Source of the DNA: Brevibacterium aurantiacum
GTDB taxonomy: Bacteria; Actinomycetota; Actinomycetes; Actinomycetales; Brevibacteriaceae
Direction of reading: 5' to 3'
Length of the DNA stretch: 64,000 bases
Assembly (NCBI RefSeq): GCF_007558825.1
Contig: NZ_VLTK01000008.1
Coordinates: forward strand, 186,001 to 250,000
Positions within the stretch are counted from its first letter, which is position 1; each line of letters begins with the position of its first letter. The position numbers and the translations under genes are program-made. The notes under the pieces were generated by a model. The model did not search any database. It was not told the origin of the DNA and saw only the letters and a program-made list of their open reading frames with translations. Shown here in pieces: positions 29,310 to 37,184 of the stretch.

Positions 29310-30217
29310 TGGCTCTTGCACTGGAATCAAAGTTCTCTGAAGCTGAGGCACGGGAGCTTACAGACGAGCTTCGAAGTGACTACGGATCGCTACAGGTCAA
29401 GATTTCCACCGCGTGGCAAGGTCGAATCTGGCTGGCGCTTGGTTACGAATCATGGCAGGACTACCTCGACGAAGAATTCAGAGATGTAAGCCTTCGCCCG
29501 CCGAAGGATCTCGAGGATCAAGTGATCGGGGAACTTCGCGCAGCAGGAATGAGCGTGCGGGGCATCGCTGCCGCCACTGATATCAGTAAGTCAACAATTG
29601 ACCGCCGGGTAGCTGATGCAGGTGTCCCAAATGGGACACCTGCGAACACGACCCACGCAGGTGAGTCAAATGACTCACCTGCTACTCCTGCCCCGGTCAT
29701 CGGCCTGGATGGTAAGTCCTACCAGCCTCAGCGTCCCGCTCCCCCGGCTGACCGGTCAGAAGACATCGTGGATGCCGAGGTCATTGAGTACGAAGAGACA
29801 TGGCATGTGACCGGTCAAGTGCCGGACACTGACCGGCTGGCCTCAGACCTGGGAATCGAGCCAATCGCGGTCACCATGACCGGTACGGACGCTCCACTGT
29901 CCGGAGCGCACATTGTCCGGGTGGTCAACGAACTGCACGCAGGCACAAGGGCACCTCTGCCGTTGGTCAAGAAGAAGTCCAAACTACTGGAACAAGCCTT
30001 CGCGACCGGCCTGGCCAATAGTGACCAGTTCGAGTTGGAGCAGATCACCGACCTCGGTCAGGACGTCGCGGACACGGTCGCCGTGCTCACCGACTTGTTG
30101 ACCGCGATGGACAGCAGCGGACCGAGTGTCCGGTCAGTGCTGACCGACCGGGATACTGCCGGTTCCATGCGGAAGGCGGTCAAGAACCTGAGCATGATTA
30201 CGGGTGACCGGTCATGA
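29306..30217 (+). CDS. ParB-like helix-turn-helix DNA-binding protein
   Basis: A 303-residue protein. Residues 25-60 (WQGRIWLALGYESWQDYLDEEF) and an HTH at about 80-100 (GMSVRGIAAATDISKSTIDRRV) are followed by IGLDGKSYQPQRP, a phrase typical of ParB-like or plasmid regulator proteins. The C-terminal half has no domain I recognise. The gene contains the twin hairpins at 29618-29682 and three exact TGACCGGTCA palindromes, unusual for its length. Its stop overlaps the next gene (ATGA). A partition or copy-control role is inference. Confidence 0.6.
   Translation: MMALALESKFSEAEARELTDELRSDYGSLQVKISTAWQGRIWLALGYESWQDYLDEEFRDVSLRPPKDLEDQVIGELRAAGMSVRGIAAATDISKSTIDRRVADAGVPNGTPANTTHAGESNDSPATPAPVIGLDGKSYQPQRPAPPADRSEDIVDAEVIEYEETWHVTGQVPDTDRLASDLGIEPIAVTMTGTDAPLSGAHIVRVVNELHAGTRAPLPLVKKKSKLLEQAFATGLANSDQFELEQITDLGQDVADTVAVLTDLLTAMDSSGPSVRSVLTDRDTAGSMRKAVKNLSMITGDRS
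29618..29682. repeat. Twin 26-bp hairpins with the same AAAT loop and compensated stems
   Basis: GCAGGTGTCCC-AAAT-GGGACACCTGC (29618-29643) and GCAGGTGAGTC-AAAT-GACTCACCTGC (29657-29682). The outer seven base pairs and the loop are identical, while the inner four pairs differ with full compensation. They lie in the ParB-like coding region and start 39 bp apart. Confidence 0.9.
29749..30214. repeat. Cluster of TGACCGGTCA palindromes (three exact)
   Basis: Exact copies at 29749, 29808 and 30205, with looser GACCGG/CCGGTC variants between them. They occur in two reading frames of the ParB-like gene (D-R-S in two copies, V-T-G-Q in one), so they are not explained by one protein motif. Confidence 0.85.
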
Positions 30218-31056
30218 CCATGGACCACCTACCCAAGCTGACCGGACGAGCTGTCCGCCGAGCATCTAAGGAACGTCCGCGTTTCTTCGTCTCCCTCGGA
30301 GTGGATGATGCCGTGGACGTGATGCCACGCGGGTGGATCGACAAGATTGCTCTACTCAACACTCAGCCGGTCAACCTGGTCAATTTCACTGACTCGCTTG
30401 AGAGCAAGTTCGTCGTGATTGGGGACCGGTTCGTTCTCCACCGGTACACGTTCTGTGGCCTCGCCTTTGGGAGCATGACGGGCATATTCGCTACGGCATT
30501 CCTCGGTTCGATCATTCCGCTCGTGATTGGTGTAGTCGGAGCACCAATGCTGTTGAGTCTGTGGAACATGGTCCGGGAATCACGTGGGATCGGCGTCGAT
30601 AAACAATTCCGGGTGCTTCAGCGGGTCTATTCTCCGGGGCTCATGCATGTGAGCTGCGCGGTGGATGCGCGTGTGTGCAACTGGGATGGGCCGAGTGCAG
30701 TGGTTCCCATCGAGTGGTTGCAGCTCATCGAGCGTGAACCAGCGAAACTCATTGCTCTCGAACGATGGGTTAAGCATCAGGACTCGCTGGACCGACTCGG
30801 GCAACGGTGGGTTGAGGGCCGGAAGCACTTGGAACAGGTGTCCGGCACACCAGTTGAGGCCAGCGTGAAGCTCGAACTCGATCACCTCAACGACCAGATC
30901 AACGAACTCGAATCGCTCTCGGCAGACATCGCGGACGACTTCGATGTGGCTGTGCGAGCGACATCAATTGGCGAAGAAGAAACCCGACGAGTCGAGGCAC
31001 AGGAAGTCGCACAGAAGTGGCTGGATGACGACTCGAACGCCGAGGACCAGAAATGA
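30214..31056 (+). CDS. Hypothetical membrane protein with C-terminal coiled coil
   Basis: A 280-residue protein of unrecognised family. Two adjacent hydrophobic segments (about 80-100 and 103-125, the latter ending PMLLSLWNMV) form a hairpin. The region after it is soluble, with charged, probably coiled-coil helices at about 175-270. It is coupled to both neighbours by ATGA overlaps. Similar small membrane proteins are normal in conjugative operons, but no function can be given. Confidence 0.6.
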   Translation: MTMDHLPKLTGRAVRRASKERPRFFVSLGVDDAVDVMPRGWIDKIALLNTQPVNLVNFTDSLESKFVVIGDRFVLHRYTFCGLAFGSMTGIFATAFLGSIIPLVIGVVGAPMLLSLWNMVRESRGIGVDKQFRVLQRVYSPGLMHVSCAVDARVCNWDGPSAVVPIEWLQLIEREPAKLIALERWVKHQDSLDRLGQRWVEGRKHLEQVSGTPVEASVKLELDHLNDQINELESLSADIADDFDVAVRATSIGEEETRRVEAQEVAQKWLDDDSNAEDQK

Positions 31057-31067
31057 AGGAGGCAAAC

Positions 31068-32156
31068 GTGAGTAGCAGCGCAATCGCTGAGAACACACCT
31101 GACGAGCACGAAGGAGCGGTCGCCCCTAACGAGACGACCGCCCTACCTGAGAGTCATGCAAGAGCTATTACAGAAACTGCAGGCGAACACCAGAGTACAC
31201 GTCGGGAGGCGACTATTTCTGTAACCCGCTCAAGGTCGTCACGAATCAATCCCGACGACCCCAAATTCATCCGCATTATCATCATCGGGGTCGCGTTCGC
31301 TGGACTGGTCGCATTCGCAATCTCCTTCGTGACGTTGATGGAAGTCGCGTCATGGCTGGGACTGCCGAAGTGGATGAACTGGGCCGTGCCTGCGTTCATC
31401 GATACCGCGATCCTCGTCTACGCCGGATCGGTATTGATCCATAAGACACGCGGTGAACGTACTTGGCCATCGTGGATGCTCCTGGGCACGTTCACCGCAC
31501 TGTCGGTGGTGGCGAATGCCTCCCACGCACTGACGTTTGGGACCGCGAATCGCGACTCGTGGCAGGCGATCATCGGTGCAGTTATCGCAGGCATGGTTCC
31601 CCTGGCAGTGTTCGCCGCCACCGAGCAGTTGTCGCGAGTGGCTGTCGAAGATCCCCTGTCTCGCCGTAAGGAGCTGCAGGAAGAGTCCGAGTGGATGGCG
31701 GCGCAAGCCGAGCGCGAGCGGAAGCAACTCGAGGTCGAAGCTGAACGTGAACGAGCACGCCAGGAATCCGAAATTGCCAGGGAACAGCACGTTACCCAGC
31801 TCGAAGTTGTTCGTGCTCAGCGTGAAGCCCTCGCAACCCAGGCAGCACAGGCCGCTGAGCGCGGCGAGGTCTACGCACTGCCCCAGTCGCCCACACTGGC
31901 CAGCGTGCCAGAGCCGGTAGCACAAGAGCCTGTCGCGTCCCAGTCGCCAGATCCGAAGCCTGGGTCTCCGAAGCCGAAGAACAGCGATCTCAATGAGGTC
32001 GTGGAGTTCATTTCCACGCGAACGGAACAGGGCTTGGACACATCCGGATCTGATCTGGCGAATGAGTTCGGCTTCAGCGACAAGACGGGACGCCGCCGCC
32101 TGTCGGCACTGCGCGAGTCTCACCCGCACATCTTCGTGGGAGGCACCGATGCGTGA
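31068..32156 (+). CDS. DUF2637-type membrane protein
   Basis: About 362 residues. A disordered N-terminus (1-60) precedes three or four transmembrane helices (about 72-95, 105-125, 140-165, 178-195). These contain MEVASWLGLPKWMNWAVPAFIDTAILVYA, typical of DUF2637, a family common in actinobacterial conjugative elements and related to spread proteins. A long Glu/Arg coiled coil (about 205-265) and a C-terminal winged-helix-like tail follow. GTG 31068 is preferred because AAGGAGG lies five bases upstream; ATG 31053 overlaps the previous stop. Confidence 0.75.
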   Translation: MSSSAIAENTPDEHEGAVAPNETTALPESHARAITETAGEHQSTRREATISVTRSRSSRINPDDPKFIRIIIIGVAFAGLVAFAISFVTLMEVASWLGLPKWMNWAVPAFIDTAILVYAGSVLIHKTRGERTWPSWMLLGTFTALSVVANASHALTFGTANRDSWQAIIGAVIAGMVPLAVFAATEQLSRVAVEDPLSRRKELQEESEWMAAQAERERKQLEVEAERERARQESEIAREQHVTQLEVVRAQREALATQAAQAAERGEVYALPQSPTLASVPEPVAQEPVASQSPDPKPGSPKPKNSDLNEVVEFISTRTEQGLDTSGSDLANEFGFSDKTGRRRLSALRESHPHIFVGGTDA

Positions 32157-32709
32157 GAACACCGATCCATTCAACTCCACAGCCACCGCGACCACATCTC
32201 AGGCGATTGAGGAGCACATCGCTCATCTTCTCGGGCGGGAGACCGCAGTGCCGTTCCTCAATAACACCGCGGCCCCTCCCGAATCGGTTGTGGAGCGCAT
32301 CGTTCATCTTCTCGGACAGCAGACCGAAGTGCCGTTCCTCTACGCGGGACATTTTGCCCCGGACGATCCCCGAGAGACACCGCTGGTCGACAGCCTCGCG
32401 TGGACCGGGGCCGGCTCCCTTCATCCGTTCAATGGCAAGCCACTGATTCAGGTGAGTCTGGTAGGCGACGACCGTGTGCTGTTCATGGCCTATGACCGTG
32501 TGGTCTGTGTCGACAGGGCGGAGTGCGCCTGGTGTGACCCGGTGTGGTGGGACTTTCAACTCGAGGTCAATGGCGTTCCCGTCGGTGCCAGCATGTCGGG
32601 ACTGATGGACGCGGGACTTCCCGGTCCGGTGGTCGTCGAGGCACGCGATCTACCACCAGAGGCAGTCGACGAGTCGGAAGACTCACTCGTTGAGGAGGCC
32701 GAGCAGTGA
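32149..32709 (+). CDS. Hypothetical protein with internal N-terminal duplication
   Basis: A 186-residue soluble protein, unrecognised. Residues about 15-40 and 43-65 are tandem copies of one motif (HLLGRETAVPFLNN and HLLGQQTEVPFLYA). The rest contains WCDPVWW and a small-molecule-like beta-rich segment. ATG 32149 overlaps the upstream stop by eight bases (ATGCGTGA); the frame is open earlier but inside the DUF2637 gene. Confidence 0.6.
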   Translation: MRENTDPFNSTATATTSQAIEEHIAHLLGRETAVPFLNNTAAPPESVVERIVHLLGQQTEVPFLYAGHFAPDDPRETPLVDSLAWTGAGSLHPFNGKPLIQVSLVGDDRVLFMAYDRVVCVDRAECAWCDPVWWDFQLEVNGVPVGASMSGLMDAGLPGPVVVEARDLPPEAVDESEDSLVEEAEQ

Positions 32710-33188
32710 TGCACTCGTATATCGATTTTCTGCCTACACATTGGGTTGACGCCGACTGGCCGAAACCGATGCCGAACACAACGCAGGCGTTCGATCATGC
32801 ACAGTCTGTGTCCCCGCTGTACCTGGCTGCGCTGTCAGGAGTGGCTTTCATCATCTGGTGGAGTCTCGCCATGATTGCCCGGTCGAAGACGGGTCGCATT
32901 TCCACTAAGCGACTCTTGGTCCTCATTGGTATAGCCGCCATCGCCGTCACTCTGGGCCTGGTTTCGGGTGGGGGAAGCGTCTCACCTTTGATCGATGTGG
33001 CCATCGTGACCGTCGCCAGTGGAGCCCTCTTACTGCTGGCAGTAGCCGTGTGGGCCGCTATGCCGATTGCGGCAGCAAGCGCAGTCGTCCTCGTGATCAT
33101 TCGTCTCACTGCGCGTGAATGGGGCAAACCGAAGCGCGAACGAAACACAAAAGCGACTGGGGCCTTGAGCGAAGGAGAACAGGCATGA
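32706..33188 (+). CDS. Hypothetical membrane protein
   Basis: A 160-residue protein with four hydrophobic segments (about 38-56, 72-90, 97-115, 118-138) and a basic tail. GTG 32706 has GAGGAGG seven bases upstream and overlaps the previous stop. Unrecognised; probably part of the transfer-associated membrane set. Confidence 0.55.
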   Translation: MMHSYIDFLPTHWVDADWPKPMPNTTQAFDHAQSVSPLYLAALSGVAFIIWWSLAMIARSKTGRISTKRLLVLIGIAAIAVTLGLVSGGGSVSPLIDVAIVTVASGALLLLAVAVWAAMPIAAASAVVLVIIRLTAREWGKPKRERNTKATGALSEGEQA

Positions 33189-33364
33189 CTGGTACCGACG
33201 ATCACAAGGTAGCGGCACAAACATTGCGAGAGGCTGCTGACGATTTGGAGTTTGACGAGCGAATGCTCTCTTCGACCGTCTGGAGGTTCGCGTCGACGAA
33301 ACCGGATATCGGTGCGTGGCTCCGAGACCGGGCTAATCGAATCGAGGAGGAGTCTAATGACTGA
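33185..33364 (+). CDS. Small hypothetical protein, 59 residues
   Basis: An acidic alpha-helical protein (AAQTLREAADDLEFDERM near the N-terminus). ATG 33185 overlaps the previous stop (ATGA), with GGAGAAC upstream, and its 3' end overlaps the next gene by eight bases. Unrecognised. Confidence 0.55.
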   Translation: MTGTDDHKVAAQTLREAADDLEFDERMLSSTVWRFASTKPDIGAWLRDRANRIEEESND

Positions 33365-33959
33365 TCACCCCACGAACTCTGTGTCGACAACTGGCCACCA
33401 GAGGCCGAGTATCGGCGACTACGAACTTCCGACGGAGAAAAACCGGACCGCGAGGTGCACCAGCGGTGTCAAGGACCGTGTGATGCTCGGTCGAGCTGAG
33501 CAGGGGACCAGGTGGCCGATGCGTCTGGGCACGGTCGGTGCAGTGACGGGTAAGGCCGTCAGCGACGACCTTGCTGGCCGATATCAGCCGGTGACGGTGT
33601 ATCAACGCAAGTCCTCGAAACTGCGGCAACTATTGGGCATCGGCGGCTGGATTGCTGGCGTGAGCTATGTGGTGGCATTCCTGACGCAGACCTCGATCCT
33701 CGTCGATGGAATCGAATGGGTACGCGAGGCACCGGCAGAACAGGTAGCCGGAGGAACCGTGACTCTCGTGATCTTTTGGGGAACCTGCAAGATCATCGGA
33801 CGCGCTATTCGGATCGGTCAGAACCGGACCCGCCTCGTGTACGTCACTTCCGGAGACGACGAGCAGTTGAGGTCACCGCAACCATTGATCTTCCTCGGGT
33901 CCGGGACAGGAAAAACCCGGTCCGAGGTCAACACGGAGGCTGGAGGAGGCAACCAATGA
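33357..33959 (+). CDS. Hypothetical membrane protein
   Basis: A 200-residue protein with two hydrophobic segments (about 92-112 and 125-148). The N-terminal 80 residues are soluble and the C-terminus is disordered and Gly/Thr-rich. ATG 33357 follows GAGGAG. Unrecognised; linked to its neighbours by overlaps at both ends. Confidence 0.55.
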   Translation: MTDHPTNSVSTTGHQRPSIGDYELPTEKNRTARCTSGVKDRVMLGRAEQGTRWPMRLGTVGAVTGKAVSDDLAGRYQPVTVYQRKSSKLRQLLGIGGWIAGVSYVVAFLTQTSILVDGIEWVREAPAEQVAGGTVTLVIFWGTCKIIGRAIRIGQNRTRLVYVTSGDDEQLRSPQPLIFLGSGTGKTRSEVNTEAGGGNQ

Positions 33960-34207
33960 GTGACCACGACAGCATTCTCCAACGCGAAGACAACCGTGCT
34001 CTGGCTGCAGGGAAGATCACAGCCGACGGCAGACACGGTTCAGTGGACGGCCACCGCGCTATGGCACCCATCCACTCCACATCGCGGCGCAGATGCCCCT
34101 GCTGCGGGAAACGCGCCACGCATGTGGGACTCGGCGACGGGTGCGCGCTGATGTCCGGATGCGAATGGAGGGTCCACCGGTGGGTGAAGAGGGGATCCGT
34201 CCAGTGA
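33956..34207 (+). CDS. Small zinc-ribbon-like protein, 83 residues
   Basis: The C-terminal half carries CPCCGKRATHVGLGDGCALMSGC, four or five cysteines spaced like a treble-clef or ribbon zinc knuckle. The N-terminus is hydrophilic. AGGAGG lies upstream of the ATG, which overlaps the previous stop. A DNA- or RNA-binding role is only suggested by the knuckle. Confidence 0.6.
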   Translation: MSDHDSILQREDNRALAAGKITADGRHGSVDGHRAMAPIHSTSRRRCPCCGKRATHVGLGDGCALMSGCEWRVHRWVKRGSVQ

Positions 34208-34235
34208 GTGCCCAGAACGACCTAGGGAGACCGTG

Positions 34236-34397
34236 ATGGCTGACTACCGAATTGATTTCTCGATCATGAAGCGCGAAGACGGCGAAGAGGACTTCACCGA
34301 ATTCGGTTTCGGATCCACCGCCTCGAGTTCAACTATCCAGGAAGCAGGCTTCGACGCTTATGCCTCGATTCAAAACGACGAATGGGATCAGACATGA
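34236..34397 (+). CDS. Small hypothetical protein, 53 residues
   Basis: The ORF MADYRIDFSIMKREDGEEDF and following is acidic and Ser/Thr-rich. TAGGGAGA is upstream of the ATG at good spacing, and the stop overlaps an ATG of the next gene (ATGA). Unrecognised. Confidence 0.5.
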   Translation: MADYRIDFSIMKREDGEEDFTEFGFGSTASSSTIQEAGFDAYASIQNDEWDQT

Positions 34398-34609
34398 AGG
34401 GCATCAGTGCGATCGCGCTCGGCGCGGTCGGGTTTTTCCTCGGAGTTGGAACGTTCACGAACGTGTCCGAGACCGGTCCGGCCTACCTATCCGTCCTCGA
34501 TCTGAAGTGGTGGTGGGCCGTGGGAACAAGCTTCGTCGACTGGGTGATGTCCCAACCGTGGCTCGACGGCACACAGACACAAGGCCATGAGGGACCACCG
34601 AGGAAGTGA
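34394..34609 (+). CDS. Small membrane protein, 71 residues
   Basis: One N-terminal hydrophobic helix (AIALGAVGFFLGVGTF) and an aromatic segment around LKWWWAVGTSFVDWV. ATG 34394 overlaps the previous stop; 34382 is an alternative and neither has a clear ribosome binding site. Unrecognised. Confidence 0.5.
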   Translation: MKGISAIALGAVGFFLGVGTFTNVSETGPAYLSVLDLKWWWAVGTSFVDWVMSQPWLDGTQTQGHEGPPRK

Positions 34610-34614
34610 TGACA

Positions 34615-35046
34615 ATGCAGTCAGAGAGCACCGCTGAGGGGATTCAAGTCCCGGGGCAACTCGATTTACTCAATGAGATTCCCGAAGAGATCAGAGAAAC
34701 GAAGCAGTGCGGAATCAGGGGAAGGACGAAGGCAATGAACATACGGACAGTCCACGGTGATGAGGCCCGAGAGTGGACGCGTGAACTTGGCAGGACCGGT
34801 CGATTCGCACCTGAGCAGTTGTTGCTGGTGTGGCTGATGGCTCTGACGGTCAATGACCAGTGGGAATCAGACGAGACTCTCGAAACTCTGAGCACCGATG
34901 CCGGGATGAGCATTGAGACCGTCAAACACCATCTCGAGATTCTCCGCGAGAACAACGTGGTGTCCTGGTTCGCCCGAGACAACGGTGTGCCCATGGCCAC
35001 CGCTTTCACCCTCAATCGTCGTTTCCCTGACTCAGTGAGGCGATGA
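34615..35046 (+). CDS. Winged-helix DNA-binding protein
   Basis: About 143 residues. The C-terminal 80 form a winged HTH (LETLSTDAGMSIETVKHHLEILRENNVVSWF). The N-terminus has a short hydrophilic lead. GAGGAA is nine bases before ATG 34615; ATG 34609 is also possible. It comes directly before the replication-initiator-like gene, whose N-terminal HTH resembles it, so the two may act together (inference). Confidence 0.6.
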   Translation: MQSESTAEGIQVPGQLDLLNEIPEEIRETKQCGIRGRTKAMNIRTVHGDEAREWTRELGRTGRFAPEQLLLVWLMALTVNDQWESDETLETLSTDAGMSIETVKHHLEILRENNVVSWFARDNGVPMATAFTLNRRFPDSVRR

Positions 35047-35092
35047 CCATGATGACGAAGCTGAAGGCGACTGACGGTTTAGGGGGTGAACC

Positions 35093-36307
35093 ATGGCGAA
35101 TGAGATGATCACGTGGGCCAGGAGGCAAGTGTTCGACCAGTTCGAACTTTCCGGTCCAGAACGGCTCATTCTGATGCTGTTGGCTGACAACGCATCGTTT
35201 GATGAAGAGACAGGGTTGTGGTCGTCATGGCCGTTCCAAAAGACTCTGGCACATGATTCCGGTTACAGCGAACGCGCTGTAATCCGTGCAGTGAAACGGT
35301 TCCGTGATCTTGGGTTAATCAGCATCGAACCTCGCTACAAGAAGAGCGGGGCGAAGTCCGGAAACACGTACAGATTCCACCCGGAGGCGGTAAATCAACC
35401 CATTGCGCGTACTGAGGCACTCCCCGAATCTTCAAGGGGTGACTCAGAGGCAGGTCTTGATTATTCAAGGGGTGACACAGTGTCTGGTCTTGAGATTTCA
35501 AGACACGACACACAGTCAGGTGCCCCCTCTCAGCCCCGAGAATTCAAGACACGACACACAGTCAGGTCCCCCAGGCAAGGTGACCCTAACCGACACACAG
35601 TCAGGTCCCACCTGACTCACAGTCAGGTCCCGCGCGCGAAGACTGACGCGGGTGCGTCTTTAACCATCATTGAACCCTCATCGTCGTCTATGAGTCCCAG
35701 CGTCCGTGCTGAGGACCGGTCACCGGCAGGAGCCGGTGAGACGACGACGAAGAACGAAAGTGATGTGAAAGAGCACGTACCCGAGTCGCAGCCGGTTCGG
35801 TTCGGTACTTGCCGAGTGGCGAATGCGCGTGGCGCGGTGGATCTGGACAAGCTGGTTGCGGTCGTGGCCGGACACTGGACGGTCACCCTCGACCGTGACC
35901 GGGCTGTGTGGCTGGCCGAGGCCATCATCGGTCGGTCAGCTCGCACGGTCGGGTCCCCGGACGCGTTCGTCCGCCGCAGCCTGGTCAACGACGGTCACGA
36001 CTGGCAGGAAGCGGTCATTGACCACTTCGGTGCCGATGACCGGTCATCCGGACTGGACCGTGTCGATGACCGTAAGTGCCCGATCCCCCATCACGCCGAC
36101 TGTGGGTGGAAAGCCCATAACTGTCCCGGTTGCCGGAAGCAGCTGGACTTCCCCAAGATGCTCGACCGGTCAATCTATGAAGCCCTGGATCCCGATGTCC
36201 GCGACCTCATTGACCGGGACCAGACGGTCACCGTCGTCGAAGTGCCGGTCAACCGTGACCGGACAAGATCACCGATTGTCCGGTCAGCTGACCGGTCATT
36301 CGGATGA
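35093..36307 (+). CDS. Replication-initiator-like HTH protein carrying an iteron array
   Basis: A 404-residue protein. The N-terminal 95 residues form a winged helix (GPERLILMLLADNASFDEET; HDSGYSERAVIRAVKRFRDLGLI), like phage O-type or plasmid replication proteins. Residues about 110-185 are low complexity and are encoded by the repeat array at 35431-35631. The C-terminal part (about 240-404) contains a Cys/His cluster (CPIPHHADCGWKAHNCPGC) and is rich in D-R-S encoded by GACCGGTCA. An initiator gene with iterons inside it recalls lambda O. AGGGGGTGA precedes the ATG. The replication role is inference. Confidence 0.55.
   Translation: MANEMITWARRQVFDQFELSGPERLILMLLADNASFDEETGLWSSWPFQKTLAHDSGYSERAVIRAVKRFRDLGLISIEPRYKKSGAKSGNTYRFHPEAVNQPIARTEALPESSRGDSEAGLDYSRGDTVSGLEISRHDTQSGAPSQPREFKTRHTVRSPRQGDPNRHTVRSHLTHSQVPRAKTDAGASLTIIEPSSSSMSPSVRAEDRSPAGAGETTTKNESDVKEHVPESQPVRFGTCRVANARGAVDLDKLVAVVAGHWTVTLDRDRAVWLAEAIIGRSARTVGSPDAFVRRSLVNDGHDWQEAVIDHFGADDRSSGLDRVDDRKCPIPHHADCGWKAHNCPGCRKQLDFPKMLDRSIYEALDPDVRDLIDRDQTVTVVEVPVNRDRTRSPIVRSADRSFG
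35431..35631. repeat. Six iteron-like direct repeats inside the initiator-like gene (candidate origin)
   Basis: Repeats start at 35431, 35464, 35497 and 35543 (TTCAAG-type head), with headless copies at about 35591 and 35612. The core is GACACACAGTCAGGTCC. The first three are exactly 33 bp apart. The last copy lies in an inverted repeat ACCTGACT-CAC-AGTCAGGT. Copies 1-3 are read in one frame, 4-5 in a second and 6 in the third, so DNA sequence rather than protein is conserved. Confidence 0.8.
36037..36298. repeat. Cluster of TGACCGGTCA palindromes (two exact)
   Basis: Exact copies at 36037 and 36289, with several one-mismatch forms between (for example CGACCGGTCA near 36164) and near 35717, in the 3' third of the initiator-like gene. 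Confidence 0.8.
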
Positions 36308-36315
36308 GGAGAGTC

Positions 36316-37182
36316 ATGCAAGAGCAACCAGAGAACACAACTCAGCAGGTTGGATTCACCAACGAAGCACTGTTGGCGGCGGTCAGCATCGCCACGGACA
36401 GAATCATTCGTCCTCGGATGCGGTCATACGGCCTCGGTCAGTGGGCTGATGATGTGGCCGGAGAGGTGATGTTGTCGGCGTGGAAGAGCCGTGAGAAGTT
36501 CGATCCTCAGCGCGGTCGTCTCCAATCCTGGATCAACCAGATCGCGAAGAATCGCCTCGCGGATCGCGTCGACATTGAATCGCGCAAACATGGTCATCTA
36601 ATCCTCGATGGTGATTACTCGATGTCATCCGACGAAATCCTCGAGCGCTTGGCCGCGACTGCGGCGGACCAAGTGGTCGACGACTTCGCGGTCGCGGTGG
36701 CAGAGCAGTTGGCCACTACCTCATGGCTCCAGCCGGTCGTCGCGGCAGCAGCATCGGTGATGGACACGGCCAGCTTCATCGTCGGGTTCCTCACCTACGT
36801 ACGTTTCGATTCTCACGCCGCCGACGCGGCAGAGAAGTTCGGAGTCTCATCACAGCGGATCCGTGACTGCAAACGCTCGTTCGAGCTGCACTGCCAGGTC
36901 ATCCATCGTGCCCAACAGAAGAAGGCCGAGCTCGTCGGACAAGTGCATCTGTCGGATCTGCTCGACTGCCTTCCTGAAGAAGGATCAGCGGGTGCCTGGA
37001 CGCGTCAGGTGAGTGCGGCCATCCAGACCTGGCCAGGACGCCTCTCGGAGGTCACCGTCGATCATGTGGTGGCCGAGACCGGGTGGAAGGCCAACACTGC
37101 CAGACAGTATCTGCCAATCACGAGAACACTTCTACAGGTGGCACTGGGTGTGCTCGTAGCCAAGACAACCGAAGGAGAGTGA
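36316..37182 (+). CDS. Sigma-70/ECF-like factor of the element
   Basis: About 288 residues. Region 2 is clear at about 12-80 (IIRPRMRSYGLGQWADDVAGEVMLSAWKSREKFDP; LQSWINQIAKNRLADRVD). The rest is longer than usual for ECF factors. It has a helix-turn-helix around SHAADAAEKFGVSSQRIRDCK and a second near the C-terminus (VVAETGWKANTARQYLP). ATG 36316 has GAGGAGA upstream; the frame begins at 36304, overlapping the previous stop. It may direct element promoters or work as a phage-like regulator (inference). Confidence 0.65.
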   Translation: MQEQPENTTQQVGFTNEALLAAVSIATDRIIRPRMRSYGLGQWADDVAGEVMLSAWKSREKFDPQRGRLQSWINQIAKNRLADRVDIESRKHGHLILDGDYSMSSDEILERLAATAADQVVDDFAVAVAEQLATTSWLQPVVAAAASVMDTASFIVGFLTYVRFDSHAADAAEKFGVSSQRIRDCKRSFELHCQVIHRAQQKKAELVGQVHLSDLLDCLPEEGSAGAWTRQVSAAIQTWPGRLSEVTVDHVVAETGWKANTARQYLPITRTLLQVALGVLVAKTTEGE

Positions 37183-37184
37183 CC

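Noticed and set aside
35431-35631. CRISPR-like array
   Set aside because: Spacings vary, the 'spacers' are only a few bases, copies diverge, no cas genes are near, and the array is inside an initiator-like coding region.
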